DNA of 64,000 bases from contig JABCPU010000006.1 of the NCBI GenBank assembly GCA_016800925.1, positions 372,001 through 436,000 on the forward strand, read 5' to 3'. Each line of letters starts with the position of its first letter. The stretch's first letter is position 1. Origin of the DNA: Suillus spraguei. Lineage: Eukaryota; Basidiomycota; Agaricomycetes; Boletales; Suillaceae. The notes under the pieces were generated by a model, which was not told the DNA's origin, did no database searches, and saw only the letters and a list, made by a program, of their open reading frames with translations. Of this stretch, positions 35,168-47,100 are shown one piece after another. Both the position numbers and the translations under genes were made by a program.

Positions 35168-36083
35168 TCAGGCATAGGTGAGGCTGTGGGTAGTGGTATA
35201 TCCGCGCTGTAAGACGACGCCGTCGAGATTGAAGAGGACTAGCAGAGTGCTGGTTGAGGTTGTAGAAGGAGTGCTACTAGTGGTGGTCTGAGATGTAATG
35301 CTAGTTGAGGTTGCAGAAGGAGTGCTGGTTGGGGTCTCAGTGGTGCTGGTCGAGGTTGTAGATGTTGTAGAGGGCGTGTCAACAGGGTGGCGATGCTGCC
35401 ATGTGGGCAAAGGCAGGGACCAACTAGGGGTTGGGGTGGGCGTCCATGCAGGGCTCGGGGATGGTGCAGGTTCGCTGGCGTCATCATTGAACCACCATGA
35501 CCCGTAAAGGACGCCAGCATCTGGAGAAGCGAAGAAATTGAAAAGACCGGTAGAGAAGTCAAGCCCGCCGTATGGGCACCCCATACACTGGATAAAAGCG
35601 CGTTAATAAGAGAGATAATGATACGTCGTCGGGCTCACCTCGTCCATGATGGTGGCTTGGGCGGTTTTACCCCCGTAGGAGATGGTAATGGACTTGAAGC
35701 ACTGTGGACCCGGGAAACCTATGCCAAATTGGAGGACATTGAGAGCGACAATCTTGTCATAAATTCAGTATCGGAAACGCTACACCAGGTAATGATTATG
35801 GCTGGGACGTACGAAATCACCAGGAGAGCTGTACTGTCCACAAGCACCCCTTGTATCCAAATCAGCTACATGCTCGACGCGTGAATCTTTGGTGAAAGTT
35901 TACTCACAAGCCAACATCATAAAAAGTGAAGCGTGCATTATCGGTACGCCTGTGAATTTCCAGGTCGCCTCGCGCCCGCTGGGCTAGTTCTTGATGGCGT
36001 CCGCGTTGGTTGTGTCCATGGATAGCACCAACAGTGAAAGGAAGGATTGTAGAGACGAAGAGGAAGATTGAGGAAACTAGCAT
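35168..36083 (-). CDS. Secreted RlpA-like double-psi beta-barrel protein, copy 1
   Basis: Starts MLVSSIFLFVSTILPFTVGA at 36083, a typical signal peptide. A spacer rich in Q/R follows, then a barwin/expansin-like DPBB domain: ARFTFYDVGLGACGQY, FIVALNVLQFG, QCFKSITISYGGKTAQATI, MDECMGCPYGGLDFS, GLFNFFASPDAGVLYGSWWF. The core ends in a long Ser/Thr/Pro-rich tail (about 90 residues), likely O-glycosylated or cell-wall linked. Three short introns. Related small DPBB proteins are secreted and may bind or loosen cell-wall glycans; none is proven for this one. A close paralogue sits at 62320-62991 beyond the NLR array in the same orientation. Confidence 0.85.
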
Positions 36084-37007
36084 TGGAATCTATAGACCGA
36101 AATTCAGATGAGGATCGGGTCACCGTGACCGGGTGGTTGAAATTGTTGATTTGGGAGTATAGCCAAGGAGTGTATGAGCAAAGGAGTGACGGGCGTTACT
36201 AGGGTATGAAGTCGTAGAAGTGATATAACGACGAGCAAAGAAGAATCAAAAGGAAAAATTAACTTAAACTTGAACTGGTCAAGCGAATAACCAAAGAAGT
36301 TGATGCAATTTTGGTCATCGTGTACGTACCTTACATATTTATTAGTAGAAATCACAAGTGACTCCACTTGTACTACTACATACTTACTTGAACGCGAACA
36401 TGGGGACCCGGATCATCGTAATGGCTTAGGATAAGAAACATGGGAAATTGATTGATAGGGGCTTGTCCAACAATCCGGGAAGCAATTCGCGTGTCCTTAG
36501 TACGGTACTCTACTCCGTAGTCCGTGCTTAGCTGTGGGAACACAACAATGCAATAAGACACATCTCACGTACGAGCAGACATTCGAGTGTGATTCAGATA
36601 TCATGCGCATGTGTATATCTTGACCCCAGGCCCGTCCCTGCAGCTTTACCAAGGATTCTCATCGGTGATGGATTTCCTCCGGGATATTATGATGTAAAGT
36701 CCTGCACGAGTCACGGTGAGCTTACAGTTACTAATTACTTGATTCCTGCTCTGAGTTGGACTTTGTACGCCACATGGAAGATTGAAATCGAACCTTTGCT
36801 CCTTATTCGACAGTGAAATATCGATGCTTGGTTCCATCAGTGGAACGCTACCGCAGTGCGACTCTGATCAAGTACTGAGTTATGTAGTATACCGTGACTA
36901 GTGCATTTCTGATACTTTGGCTTGGTACCGTCTGACCTGAAGCCTCAATTCTCCAATTCTCATTTCTCACTTTGTTTTTCTACTCTTTGCTCAACGCGTC
37001 TTATCTA
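36084..37007. other. DPBB1 promoter, then start of duplicated unit; no gene
   Basis: 36084-36520 is single-copy apart from a block near 36310 shared with the DPBB2 upstream region (about 63200). 36521-37007 is repeated at 47324-47880 and 57702-58260, and in part at 61993-62095. No coding region recognised. Confidence 0.55.
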
Positions 37008-37860
37008 TGGTGCGAATCACTTAGAGGCCGCTTACTTTGTGCAAATATTTTAACCCTTCAAAAAAAGTCAGAATTTTAATTCCTCTTGGGAAAACACTCC
37101 TTTTGAAGGTAAGTACAAAATCCCAAGAGGATTTTGCATTGAGTCAAAACTGAGCGAGCAAAATACTTTGTCAGGTCCAATTTGGCGCATGGGTACTATG
37201 CTTTTGGCATGTTCTCCTTCAGCGTGTCGAAAGTATAGTCGCAATTATCACGAAGATATTTTTCACCATGTCCCAAAAGAACTCAATGAAATTGAGCTCC
37301 CAATGAAACTTTGGTAAGAAAAGGCATAAATGACTGGCTGCCTCGATTACTTCCTACACCAGAGACCTTTGTTTAACAAGTTTTTAGCCTCCTCACGAAT
37401 TGCTGCTTGATCCTGCGCCTCCTTTGCTTCAAGAGCTTTATCAAGAGCTTTCTTCCTGAGCTTGCATCAACCCATCGGACCACTCTGACCTGTCGCAGAA
37501 TCATATTTGGTGTCGGAGAACTGACAATCCACACCTCCAGTGTATCCACAGTCCTGTTCACTGGAGGAGTTGTAATCGATCTCGATCACTGCCGCAGGAT
37601 TGGATGCGGCAGGTACAGTGTTAGAGTTGTAGGTTTTTGGCCATCTTGCAGCTCTTGCCCGTGCGGCGGCAGCCCTTTGATGTTTAGTGACCATAGTGCT
37701 ACTACACAGACTCAATGTACTATTTTGCTCGGTATTTTCATTAAAATTTTCTGCTCGTCGAGCTAGTACATTTTTGAAGTATGCTGACATCATTTCCATT
37801 TTTTTTCGCCTTCAATTTGGCGCTTGCACAAAGTAGGCGGCCTCTAAGTGATTCGCACCA
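37008..37860. mobile_element. 853-b decayed DNA transposon with TA target duplication
   Basis: Begins TGGTGCGAATCACTTAGAGG and ends with its inverse; the inverted repeats extend about 36 b with few mismatches. TA lies on both sides (37006-37007, 37861-37862). Units 2 and 3 show the uninterrupted site ATCTATATACG, which gives the exact insertion point. Inside, the minus strand keeps pieces of a DDE transposase: FHWELNFIEFFWDM followed by a CDYTFDTLKENMPKA-like stretch near 37190-37310, and a polar segment with AAAARARAARWPKTYNS at 37460-37800. These resemble the C-terminal part of transposases common in mushrooms. The gene is broken. Confidence 0.8.
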
Positions 37861-38500
37861 TATATGCGATACACATTTGGGATGGAGGTACACGAACGGT
37901 GATTTAACATGAGTGGCACTGGGCTTTTGACTGCGAGAGGGTGAATAAGGGTCCTTTGCATGAACCTTTCGCGTTCGGGGCGGAGTGGCTCGATATGACA
38001 TTCAATCCATAAATGATTTGGACGGACAGACGGAGTACATCGGTGCAATGTTCAGTACAGTAAAATGACCATAAACTAAATAAAATGGCCGTGAACTAAA
38101 TACAGTGGCCATGACCGTGACAAGTGAGATTTTAGCGCGTATGGTATCCGGAAAAAGTGGGCCACTGGAGTTCGGTTGTGAAGAATAGGAAACGCGACAG
38201 GGTGCAAGTGGGTGCTACGGCGGGGGAATGGATTCCAGCTATGTATTCGGGCAAGGTGATGGCGCATGCATGGTTGAGTGGAGAGCATTGCTAGATGTGT
38301 TGTTGGTACGGGACGTGGAGGGCAAGCATGTAGTGATTCCCAGTTATCATGAGGATTACTGAGAAAATTGTATTGGAACCGTTGACGATTATTGTAGGCT
38401 TAAGGACGTATGCGGTGGATACACAACTGCAATGATCGTCGGCACTAAGGTCTACAGGTGTTGATGTCAGAAGTGCGAGGAACAGAAAGGGTCTTGAGGC
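37861..38500. other. Duplicated non-coding segment downstream of NLR1
   Basis: Matches 47890-48876 and 58270-59343 but is shorter by about 390 b. No gene recognised. Contains the short tandem repeat at 38060-38115. Confidence 0.5.
38060..38115 (+). repeat. 20-b minisatellite, about 3 imperfect units
   Basis: Units of the form TAAAATGGCCGTGAACTAAA. The same locus has about four units in segment 2 (48463-48540) and three in segment 3 (58950-59007). Confidence 0.7.
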
Positions 38501-41500
38501 TCACCCCTCTCGGCACATTTGCCAGTTTTGTCCATGTGCCATGCGGCTCAAATCAAGATCAAGAGCTCTGGGTATCACTAATGCAGTCTGAGGGCTCCAA
38601 AATGAATGTCGAGAAGCGGGTGGTACCCAGAATAACAGCCGAGATTGCGGCCCTACAATCCATCCACTGTCAACATTCAGGACAAATGGGGTCGCGCTGG
38701 GATGGTCATTGGATGTTCCCTCCATTAATTGAGAAGTGTTGCACAGCGCGTGGGTGGAGTTGGATGAGAAGGAAATGGAGTGATTGTTCCAAGTGTTCAA
38801 TGTCATGGGACTGGTGGCCTCGATTGTAGGATGTTCGTTTGAGAATAGTGAGGGATCTGACACGGCGCACTGCTGGGATGGCCGGCTCATGGCTGCATCC
38901 CACAGCCGAAGAGTCTGATCCTGAACCACTGACGATGCGAGTGCCGTCTGGCGAGAACGAGACCGACAAACTCTTGAGTGTGCCCCCGCAAGGGCTCACC
39001 GACTGGCTGCCCCGTCGCAGCATCCCACAGCCGAAGAGTCTGATCCAAAGAACCACTGACGATGCGAGTGCCGTCTGGCGAGAACGAGACCGACCTAACT
39101 TCTCTCCTGTGCCCCCGCAAGGGCTCACCGACTGGCTGCCCCGTCGCAGCATCCCACAGCCGAAGAGTCTGATCCAAAGAACCACTGACGATGCGAGTGC
39201 CATCTGGCGAGAACGAGACCGACAAAACTCTTGAGTGTGCCCCCGCAAGGGCTCACCGACTGGCTGCCCCGTCGCAGCATCCCACAGCCGAACAGTCTGA
39301 TCCCTTGAACCACTGACGATGCGAGTGCCGTCTGGCGAGAACGAGACCGACTAACTCTTGAGTGTGCCCCCGCAAGGGCTCACCGACTGGCTGCCCCGTC
39401 GCAGCATCCCACAGCCGAAGAGTCTGATCGCTTGAACCACTGACGATGCGAGTGCCGTCTGGCGAGAACGAGACCGACCAAACTGTTGAGTGTGCCCCCG
39501 CAAGGGCTCACCGACTGGCTGCCCCGTCGCAGCATCCCACAGCCGAAGAGTCTGATCCCTTGAACCACTGACGATGCGAGTGCCGTCAGGCGAGAACGAG
39601 ACCGACGAAACTTTTGAGTGTGCCCCCGCAAGGGCTCACCGACTGGCTGCCCCGTCGCAGCATCCCACAGCCGAAGAGTCTGATCCTTGAACCACTGACG
39701 ATGCGAGTGCCGTCTGGCGAGAACGAGACCGACCAAACTGTTGAGTGTGCCCCCGCAAGGGCTCACCGACTGGCTGCCCCGTCGCAGCATCCCACAGCCG
39801 AAGAGTCTGATCAAAGAACCACTGACGATGCGAGTGCCGTCTGGCGAGAACGAGACCGACCAAACTGGTTGAGTGTGCCCCCGCAAGGGCTCACCGACTG
39901 GCTGCCCCGTCGCAGCATCCCACAGCCGAAGAGTCTGATCAAGAACCACTGACGATGCGAGTGCCGTCTGGCGAGAACGAGACCGACCAAACTGTTGAGT
40001 GTGCCCCCGCAAGGGCTCACCGACTGGCTGCCCCGTCGCAGCATCCCACAGCCGAAGAGTCTGATCCGAACCACTGACGATGCGAGTGCCGTCTGGCGAG
40101 AACGAGACCGACCAAACTGTTGAGTGTGCCCCCGCAAGGGCTCACCGACTGGCTGCCCCGTCGCAGCATCCCACAGCCGAAGAGTCTGATCCCAGAACCA
40201 CTGACGATGCGAGTGCCGTCTGGCGAGAACGAGACCGACGAAACTTCTTGAGTGTGCCCCCGCAAGGGCTCACCGACTGGCTGCCCCGTCGCAGCATCCC
40301 ACAGCCGAAGAGTCTGATCCCTGAACCACTGACGATGCGAGTGCCGTCAGGCGAGAACGAGACCGACGAAACTCCTTGAGTGTGCCCCGCAAGGGCTCAC
40401 CGACTGGCTGCCCCGTCGCAGCATCCCACAGCCGAAGAGTCTGATCGCTTGAACCACTGACGATGCGAGTGCCGTCTGGCGAGAACGAGACGACGAAACT
40501 CTTGAGTGTGCCCCCGCAAGGGCTCACCGACTGGCTGCCCCGTCGCAGCATCCCACAGCCGAACAGTCTGATCCAAGAACCACTGACGATGCGAGTGCCG
40601 TCTGGCGAGAACGAGGTCGACGAAACACAGCTAGTGTGCCCACTAAGCACCGTTTGAACAGCCGGCCAGTTCATATCACGTCCGAACGCAACACGTAGAG
40701 TATTCGGAAACTGTGCAGAAAACTTTCTCGATAGCGGACAGTTGGAGGGTGCAAATGGGAGTGCTGATACATATAGATGTGGTGTGCTGTGTAAGATCAT
40801 GGCGCCGAAGACTTGGATGAACCTCTGTACGTCCATTGCAGTCGATGAGACATCTTTGAATTCGGAATCGCCCTGTGGTTACCCGTCAGCGTTTTCTCTG
40901 GCACCTAGTAGCAGTGTGCTCACCTTCAGCCACTGGGCAATGGGCGGAAGGGCAACAGCTGCACCGCTGAGCGCATTGATCAAGGCGAGTGACTCGAGCC
41001 AGAAAAACACCCGTTCGTGGTCAAAGAACAATTTCACTTCTTTCGCCAGCTCCTTGTCAAAGACTGTACTTCGTACATGCGAAGTCCAAAATCGAGATGA
41101 GTATGATAGATGTGGGGAAATGCATTTTTGGATTCGTTCTTGCAGCCCGGGATCTTCTTTATTAGGTAGATACGACGACTTTAAATCACAGATATTGAAG
41201 CGAAGACCGTCTTCCATCACTCGAAGTGACGCGAATGCAAGGTCGTGTTGCGCCTGAGGCAAGTCGATGAAAAACTCTTTACTGGATTGTTCGTCTGTCA
41301 AGAAATCATGGAAGGATGCGTGAAGGGGTCGGATCGGGGAATCTGGGCTGGTGGTGCCGCTGAGGAGGGAGCTCATGCTTTTGACCACATCCACTACGTC
41401 GAAATGGTCTTCCTGCGTTGGAAAATGGCGCCTCATGGCGTTCAGGGAAGCTAAAGGAAGGGGTTCGGCTGTGCCTAGGATTTGTCCCATTACCGAGCGA

Positions 41501-43726
41501 AATCTCGCTAGCGCAGTCAAACGCAGTTTCTGCGATTGCGGAGAAGTATCCTTGGGCGTAATATCTGTTAAAATAAGTTTATACATGCTGTGCAGCAGCT
41601 CCGCAGAGTCGCCTGAGACCACAGTATTGTAGCATTCCGTTTGGGATCGCCCCAAACCAGGCTCTTTGATGTATCCGCAGGCGAGACGCGCCCACTCGAA
41701 AAGTCCATCAGCTTTCTTAGCTAGGACTGCGAGCTCTTTGTCTTGAAAACCGAACCCTTTCAACTCCTCAGATACGTAAGTATGGATATCCCGCTCTGCG
41801 AATGCGGGTAGAATATCGTCCATCGACATCTGTCGAATATGCTGAACACCGTCAAACTCTTTTTTGATGTCATCAAGCGCACGAGAGGTGACGATGAAGC
41901 GGAAATTGCCTGGGAGGTCTGTGATTTTGGGAACGGTGCGGTTCGGATGCTTGCCAGCCAGAATCTGGAGGAGGTCTCTACGTGACTGTACTCCACCGCT
42001 CTCGTCCAGTGCATCGATCGCGATCACAATAGGCTCGCCGGTTGACCCAGACGACTTCTTTAGTGGTTCGATTAGAAGTTTCTGCCACTGCTGGACGATA
42101 TCAACCGTCTTCTTCAGCACATTTGCGGTCTTGACTGCATCTGCTAACGCCCGCTTCATCTCCGGATCACGATCAGCCAAGTCACGCGCAATCGTGGAAA
42201 AGATCTTTTCATGCCGATGGTCTGCTTCCCGCTGCCGGTCGAAACAGTAACACGAACCAAGCCCTCCCACGTCTTGGAACCAGCTAGCGACGGTATGGGC
42301 GATGGCCGATTTACCCTTGCCTGCAGGGCCAGATAACCACAGCACGCGTGGAACGTTGTCTCCAGTGTTGTTGACCCAGTCCGTGATCTGGGAAAGGATT
42401 TCCATGCGCGTCCCTTCAAGGCATTCTTTTCTGGTATCTAGTCCCGCCCATCCGCATAAGTCATACCGCTGAGATCCAATGCTTCTTCTAAAAGGTGTGA
42501 ATATACGTGAAGTGACGAGGACGTCCGAACCCCTACCGATATCATGGACATGTATAGCTATGTCGTGGACGCTTATGACTACGTCACGAGCCACCTGGTC
42601 CCGAAAATTTTGCATGAGCTTATCGAACACGTCATTGTACTTTTTGATCGTATCGTCCGTTTCTGAGATGACATTCTTCGTGAGTCTAATCCCTGTGAGG
42701 ATAGCAGAAGTTTGAGACGGTGAAGAACGCAACAGCTTGTTAAGACTCACAAAAGTTCTTTGTCTCTGAATAATTTTTGATAAAATTGGCGCATTCGCGG
42801 GCCTGTTGAGAAATCTTTGCAAGGATAGCGTCCATCGATGAGATTTTGTCCTGCCTAGCGGCTTGTATGACACAGTTGTAAACCTCAGATATCTTCTTGA
42901 GGAGTTCGAGTACCGCTTTGTCGCGATTCGCTTGAGCTAGAATAATCTGCGTAGACAATTGCTGAATTACAGTGGGAGATCGGGGGAGAGAAATGGAAGA
43001 CATACTTTAGCTGCATAAGATAACACGCCCAGTGCCATCTTTGCGTATGGATGGACCTGTGAACAAGATTAGCTCGGGTCTAATTGAGAAGAGTGTCCAT
43101 ACATCTGCGAGCGTCCCGATAACGGTGTCGAATATCCTGAGCGGTTCGAGATATGTATCCTGGAAACTGTCGGCAGCATCGAGATCCTCTTGTGCGCCTT
43201 GAAGATCGGAAACCACAGTTATTGCAGGTTCGGAAAGTGAATGTATGTGGCTTGCAGCCCCTTGAGTATCCTGAAGTGCCGATTGGGTATCAGCCTCCAC
43301 TCTGACAGCAGACGGAGTTGTCTGAACAACAGAAATTAGAGAGAGCGCAGAGACTTGGAGGGCAAGTATGAGAACCTACGCACCTCGAGATTCGGGGTCG
43401 ACGAAGCACGTTCATCCAGGAGAACAGGGCTGGGGTTGAGGGAATCCTTGGAGCGCTTATGCGAATCTTAGTCGTATTCCGGGAGACTTGTACACATGCT
43501 CGTGGACTTACCGATATCTTCAACTTTTTTGCACCTTCTCTAACCTTCTGCAAAAAGCGGCCAACTCTGCTACGGGGTCGGTGCTAGAGGAAGGATATGA
43601 CAATGTCAGTATTTGGAGTGAAGTGAAATAAGTGATCTTGGTCGTTAAGACACATACCGAGCCTCCAGGAGCTGTTGCTTCGCTTGTCGTGTGGGGGGGT
43701 TGAGTTGATGATTTACCCTTTCTCAT
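38501..43726 (-). CDS. NLR1: NACHT-WD40 receptor-like protein (WD40 frame shattered)
   Basis: HET-E/NWD-type STAND protein, the fungal counterpart of NLR receptors; relatives act in non-self recognition. The start [20 protein letters not shown] is followed by small exons ([18 protein letters not shown]), a helical region ([59 protein letters not shown]), then NACHT with Walker [13 protein letters not shown] and Walker [12 protein letters not shown] winged-helix-like part runs through [15 protein letters not shown] to [12 protein letters not shown], then 14 WD40 repeats and a conserved tail ([31 protein letters not shown], stop 38501). Frame breaks: one base missing near 42447 ([12 protein letters not shown]), and 12 of 13 repeat spacings in the WD40 array are shorter than 129 b, so the array is not translatable as given. 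Either a pseudogene or a sequence-quality problem. Confidence 0.85.
38888..40660 (-). repeat. WD40 repeat array 1, 14 near-identical units
   Basis: Unit of 43 codons (129 b), consensus [20 protein letters not shown] followed by [20 protein letters not shown]. Distances between equal points of successive units read 125, 129, 128, 127, 128, 128, 127, 128, 126, 125, 128, 127, 127. Losses sit mostly at the variable codon between GGTTC and GATC, or at the variable codon after HTQ. Confidence 0.93.
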
Positions 43727-43810
43727 TGTGAATAGCAGATGTCGATGAGGATCAGAATGAGTGGGAAGGGACCGTACTTTATAAAATAGAAGTGCCAGCC
43801 TCGAGGCCAA

Positions 43811-43819
43811 TATTTATAG
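43811..43819 (-). promoter_or_regulatory. TATA-box-like element of NLR1
   Basis: CTATAAATA on the minus strand, about 85 b before the NLR1 start codon; kept in the same place in NLR2 (54201-54209) and NLR3 (61465-61473). Confidence 0.5.
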
Positions 43820-45826
43820 CACTATTCGGCAGAGGATGCTGATTGATCGGTACGAAGATTGATGCAAGCGCTATATGCATTGTGCATGAGGTGTTATCTA
43901 ACACGATGTACCGCTGCGGTTCAAGGTACCCTGTTGTCAATCGTATCTTACTCTGTTCTTTCGAGTTTCTCGAAACCCTTGTCTGGGGTGTTCGCATTTT
44001 GGCTGTGCGGGGTTTGTAGAAACTCGTCATGCATATTTTTAGATCGATCGTGACTAAGCATTCATTCTCTGAAGCCACGCAGTCACTAAGCTACCGCACC
44101 CTCTTGTACTCCCCATCTCATCATAAAGGCTGGCGCTCCCCTCATATCGTTATTTTCACCCTTGTCCTACATAGATGCACTCCGTTGGACGTACTTATAT
44201 GAAATAGAAGTACAAGCCTCGCCAATATGTACTGTAATCGTCCAATGATCATATTCTGATCGCAGAATGTGCTTTATCTCACGGCACAGGCTGTACAGTT
44301 GCTTCTCGTCTGACCAGAAGTACTATAGTTGCATAGGTCCAACATAAGTCAGCTGTCTCCTCGTCGCACCCACTGGTACTGGATGCATCATCGCCCTCGA
44401 AAACTACGTGCAGTGGTCACCGGCCCATCACACCTTATACTCCCCCTCTCCACTTTTTTTACCATACCCTTCAAATGGTCATTCTCACCCGTGTTCTGTC
44501 GTCGGGCAGATGCCCGACTCCACTATCCACGTTGTCAACCACGATGTATAGAATCCCAACATTGTTGTGCTCTCGATCAGATACCATCACACTGAGTTCT
44601 AATTAGGTATGAGCTTTTTTTATAATAGTCGCCCTCTGACCTCATGTCACAGTGCATGGTACAATCATTATGTGATACTGCTGCATCTGTATACTCATCG
44701 TTAAACTTGAACATTGAAATTTGAAACGTTGACCCTGGAGTGACAAGGCAGCGCAAGACCATCGTCAATGAGATTCTCATTCACAAAAGTACCATCTCTC
44801 ACTCAATTGGCAAGCTCTACGAAACTCATATCTGGTCCATATCCTTAACCCTTAACCACAGCTTCCAGAACTCCCGTATTCTGTCAAAAACACGAAAGAC
44901 CATTGACGAGAAAACAAATCCGAGAATCACGACATATCCCACCTTTGTAATCACCAATCTTAACACACTCCTTCCCATAAATCACTAGCACTTCAACGAT
45001 GTATATGCTTTATCGTCAAATCTTCGACAATAACACATAAACATCATTGAACATCCTCCATTACAACATATGCTCGCGCACTCGTCCTAGAGTTACCAAG
45101 TGTCAAGAACTCCAGAGTGAGTAACGCGTTTGGAAATCTCGTGATTAATACTCAACCTACTATCTACCGCTCGTCGAACCTCCGGCGGAGGGCCCAGTAT
45201 CACAGCTCTGCTGCCCAACTCTGTCACGTCTCCTGGGCTCTGACTTCAGTTGGGCAGTCACTGATGACCGATGACCGGAAACATTAGTCCGTCTGCATCT
45301 GGACCCATTCGCTTGTACAGCAACGTGGTCTGTGCGAGTAGTGACTTCAGAGTCAAGCAGCAGTGTTGGGCACTGTAACGCCCTTGCATGGTGTACAAGC
45401 CCTTCAAGACTGATCATGAACGTATCTGGTTACATGACTACAGCGAGCTTTTGGTTACAATGTCATCAGAAACTGAGGAATTCATGAACTATGTTTTCTA
45501 TACTGCAGCGAATGCCTGCATAACTACCATGCTGAGATGCGTATCTATAACTCCTCTTCATGTGTATTGCCAGTAACATAAAATAACGAGGCGAAACAAA
45601 TATACAAATAAAACCAAAAACAAAGGGAAAAAGAGCCGCCAAGAACAAATGCAATGATAACATGCTTGACATACGTGAAATTTCATCCCATGCCCACCGT
45701 CTCCCTTTCTTCCTTGTCTCGTCGTCACTCCTTAAACCTTCCGGATAGTGGCACTCTTCCCAATTGCATACTTTCGGTCATGCGAGCAGTTTTGACTTCG
45801 GCACGCCAATGGTAGATCCCAGAGGT
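43820..45826. other. Duplicated intergenic segment upstream of NLR1
   Basis: Matches 54210-56221. A second, diverged copy of the NLR promoter block (TAGAAGTACAAGCCTCG with CCAATAT) lies near 44190-44230, so the upstream region itself contains an internal duplication. Open frames such as 45388-45576 are kept between units but show no family resemblance. Confidence 0.45.
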
Positions 45827-47100
45827 CTAGATGAAGGTAGCTGCGGGATGGAGCAGCCCCATATCAATGCCTACAGTCGCAAAGCATGATGGCGGGCGCG
45901 CACTCTTTGATACAGCAGTAGTATGAGATGCAGTTGGTATCTTCACTAGCAGGGCCTTGCTAATGATGCGGTAGGCTTCAGCAGCCTTGATTTGGAGGTC
46001 TTGATAGGTGGCTTTATTGTCTGCACAGGTTGGGAGGGCGTGTACATCTCAAGGGGTAAACAGGAAGCTCGGTAGCTTTAGTGTGCAGACCACGATGCTC
46101 GTGAGTTTGCCCTTCATAGCCAGTGTAGGCTACATACCCTGTTCAAGCATGCAAAATATATTCGCTTCAAGGGTAGCAGGCATCAGCTCAGAAGGAGGGC
46201 AGCGAACGTCCGTTAGTATTGGTTTGTGGATCGCTGAGCGTGGTACAGTCGGTGCCACCACCTTCTCTGCGCTACTTCCAGTAGACGACGAGCCCACACT
46301 AGACATGGAAGTTGTCCTGATATGTGCTTTTGGCTGTTTCACGATGCGGAGCGTATGTATCAGGGCTGCGGGCACTGGCGCAATGAATGCCTGCAAAACC
46401 CTTTGTGGTGTCGCTGTCAGAAGGGATCGGAGATAAAGGTGTAGACGCCTTCAGCGACTCAGAAACTTCACCCTCGGGCGATGGGTAGCCAGAGAGAAGA
46501 CGATGACAATTTCATTCCCGGAGAGAAGCTGTTCCATCTTGTCACCATTCTCAGGCTGCTGGGGAAGCTGACAGAATAGCATGAAAAAGGGACAAGATTC
46601 AAAGATGTATGAACGCACCTTCGCAGCAATAACGGGAGGTGATGGCTGTGGTGTCTGACTAGACCCGGATTGAGGTGCTACAAGTAGTAGCGAGGTTTGA
46701 ATGTCAAATACATCTAACAAGAGAATACGACTCACCTCAGTCCAGCAACGTCTGCACGTGCTGCGTCCTTCTTGATTCACTTTGCGAGGGCCTCCACCAT
46801 CTCTTCCTCTGCATACATGTCGAAATCATGGACGTCGATCGCAAAAGCATCACCATCAAAGAATGAGATGATGTCATTTAGAAGATCGAAAGACGCGTCA
46901 GGGCAATCTAGCTGGGGTCGAATGAAGTGTCGGCGCGGATTAAATGATGGCAAAGATGTTGTGTGTTCTCAAGCATGTAAGCGTGGACGTGCGGTTGGGG
47001 CAGTTAATGTATCGTGCGAAGGAGATGACTGGGTCTGATCTTTGGAAGGAGGTGACAATGGTACATCAGATGGAATCAACGTCGATTCTAAGATGTGCAT
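45827..47100 (-). pseudogene. Unknown gene upstream of NLR1, copy 1 (in-frame TGA codons)
   Basis: Coding-like stretches can be followed on the minus strand: MHILESTLIPSDVPLSPPSK with a Ser/Pro-rich continuation, then FIRPQLDCPDASFDLLND and AIDVHDFDMYAEEEMVEALA, a short exon PQSGSSQTPQPSPPVIAAK, a Ser/Thr-rich exon HIRTTSMSSVGSSSTGSSAE to SAIHKPILTDVRCPPSELMP, and an end YQDLQIKAAEAYRIISKALL to HPAATFI (stop 45827). Two TGA codons interrupt the readable frame (after PRLHA and after VEALAK); both are also in the copy at 56222-57478. I do not recognise the family. It runs in the same direction as the NLR, about 2.1 kb upstream. Either decayed before duplication or spliced in a way I could not see. 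Confidence 0.45.

Noticed and set aside
34834..36083. Urease accessory or nickel-transport gene next to urease
   Set aside because: The neighbour is a secreted DPBB protein; no UreD/F/G or transporter motif is present.
45388..45672. Small conserved open frames upstream of NLR1 (both strands)
   Set aside because: Kept between units only because the whole segment is duplicated; the hydrophobic minus-strand frame lies in A-rich sequence just past the stop of the unknown gene.
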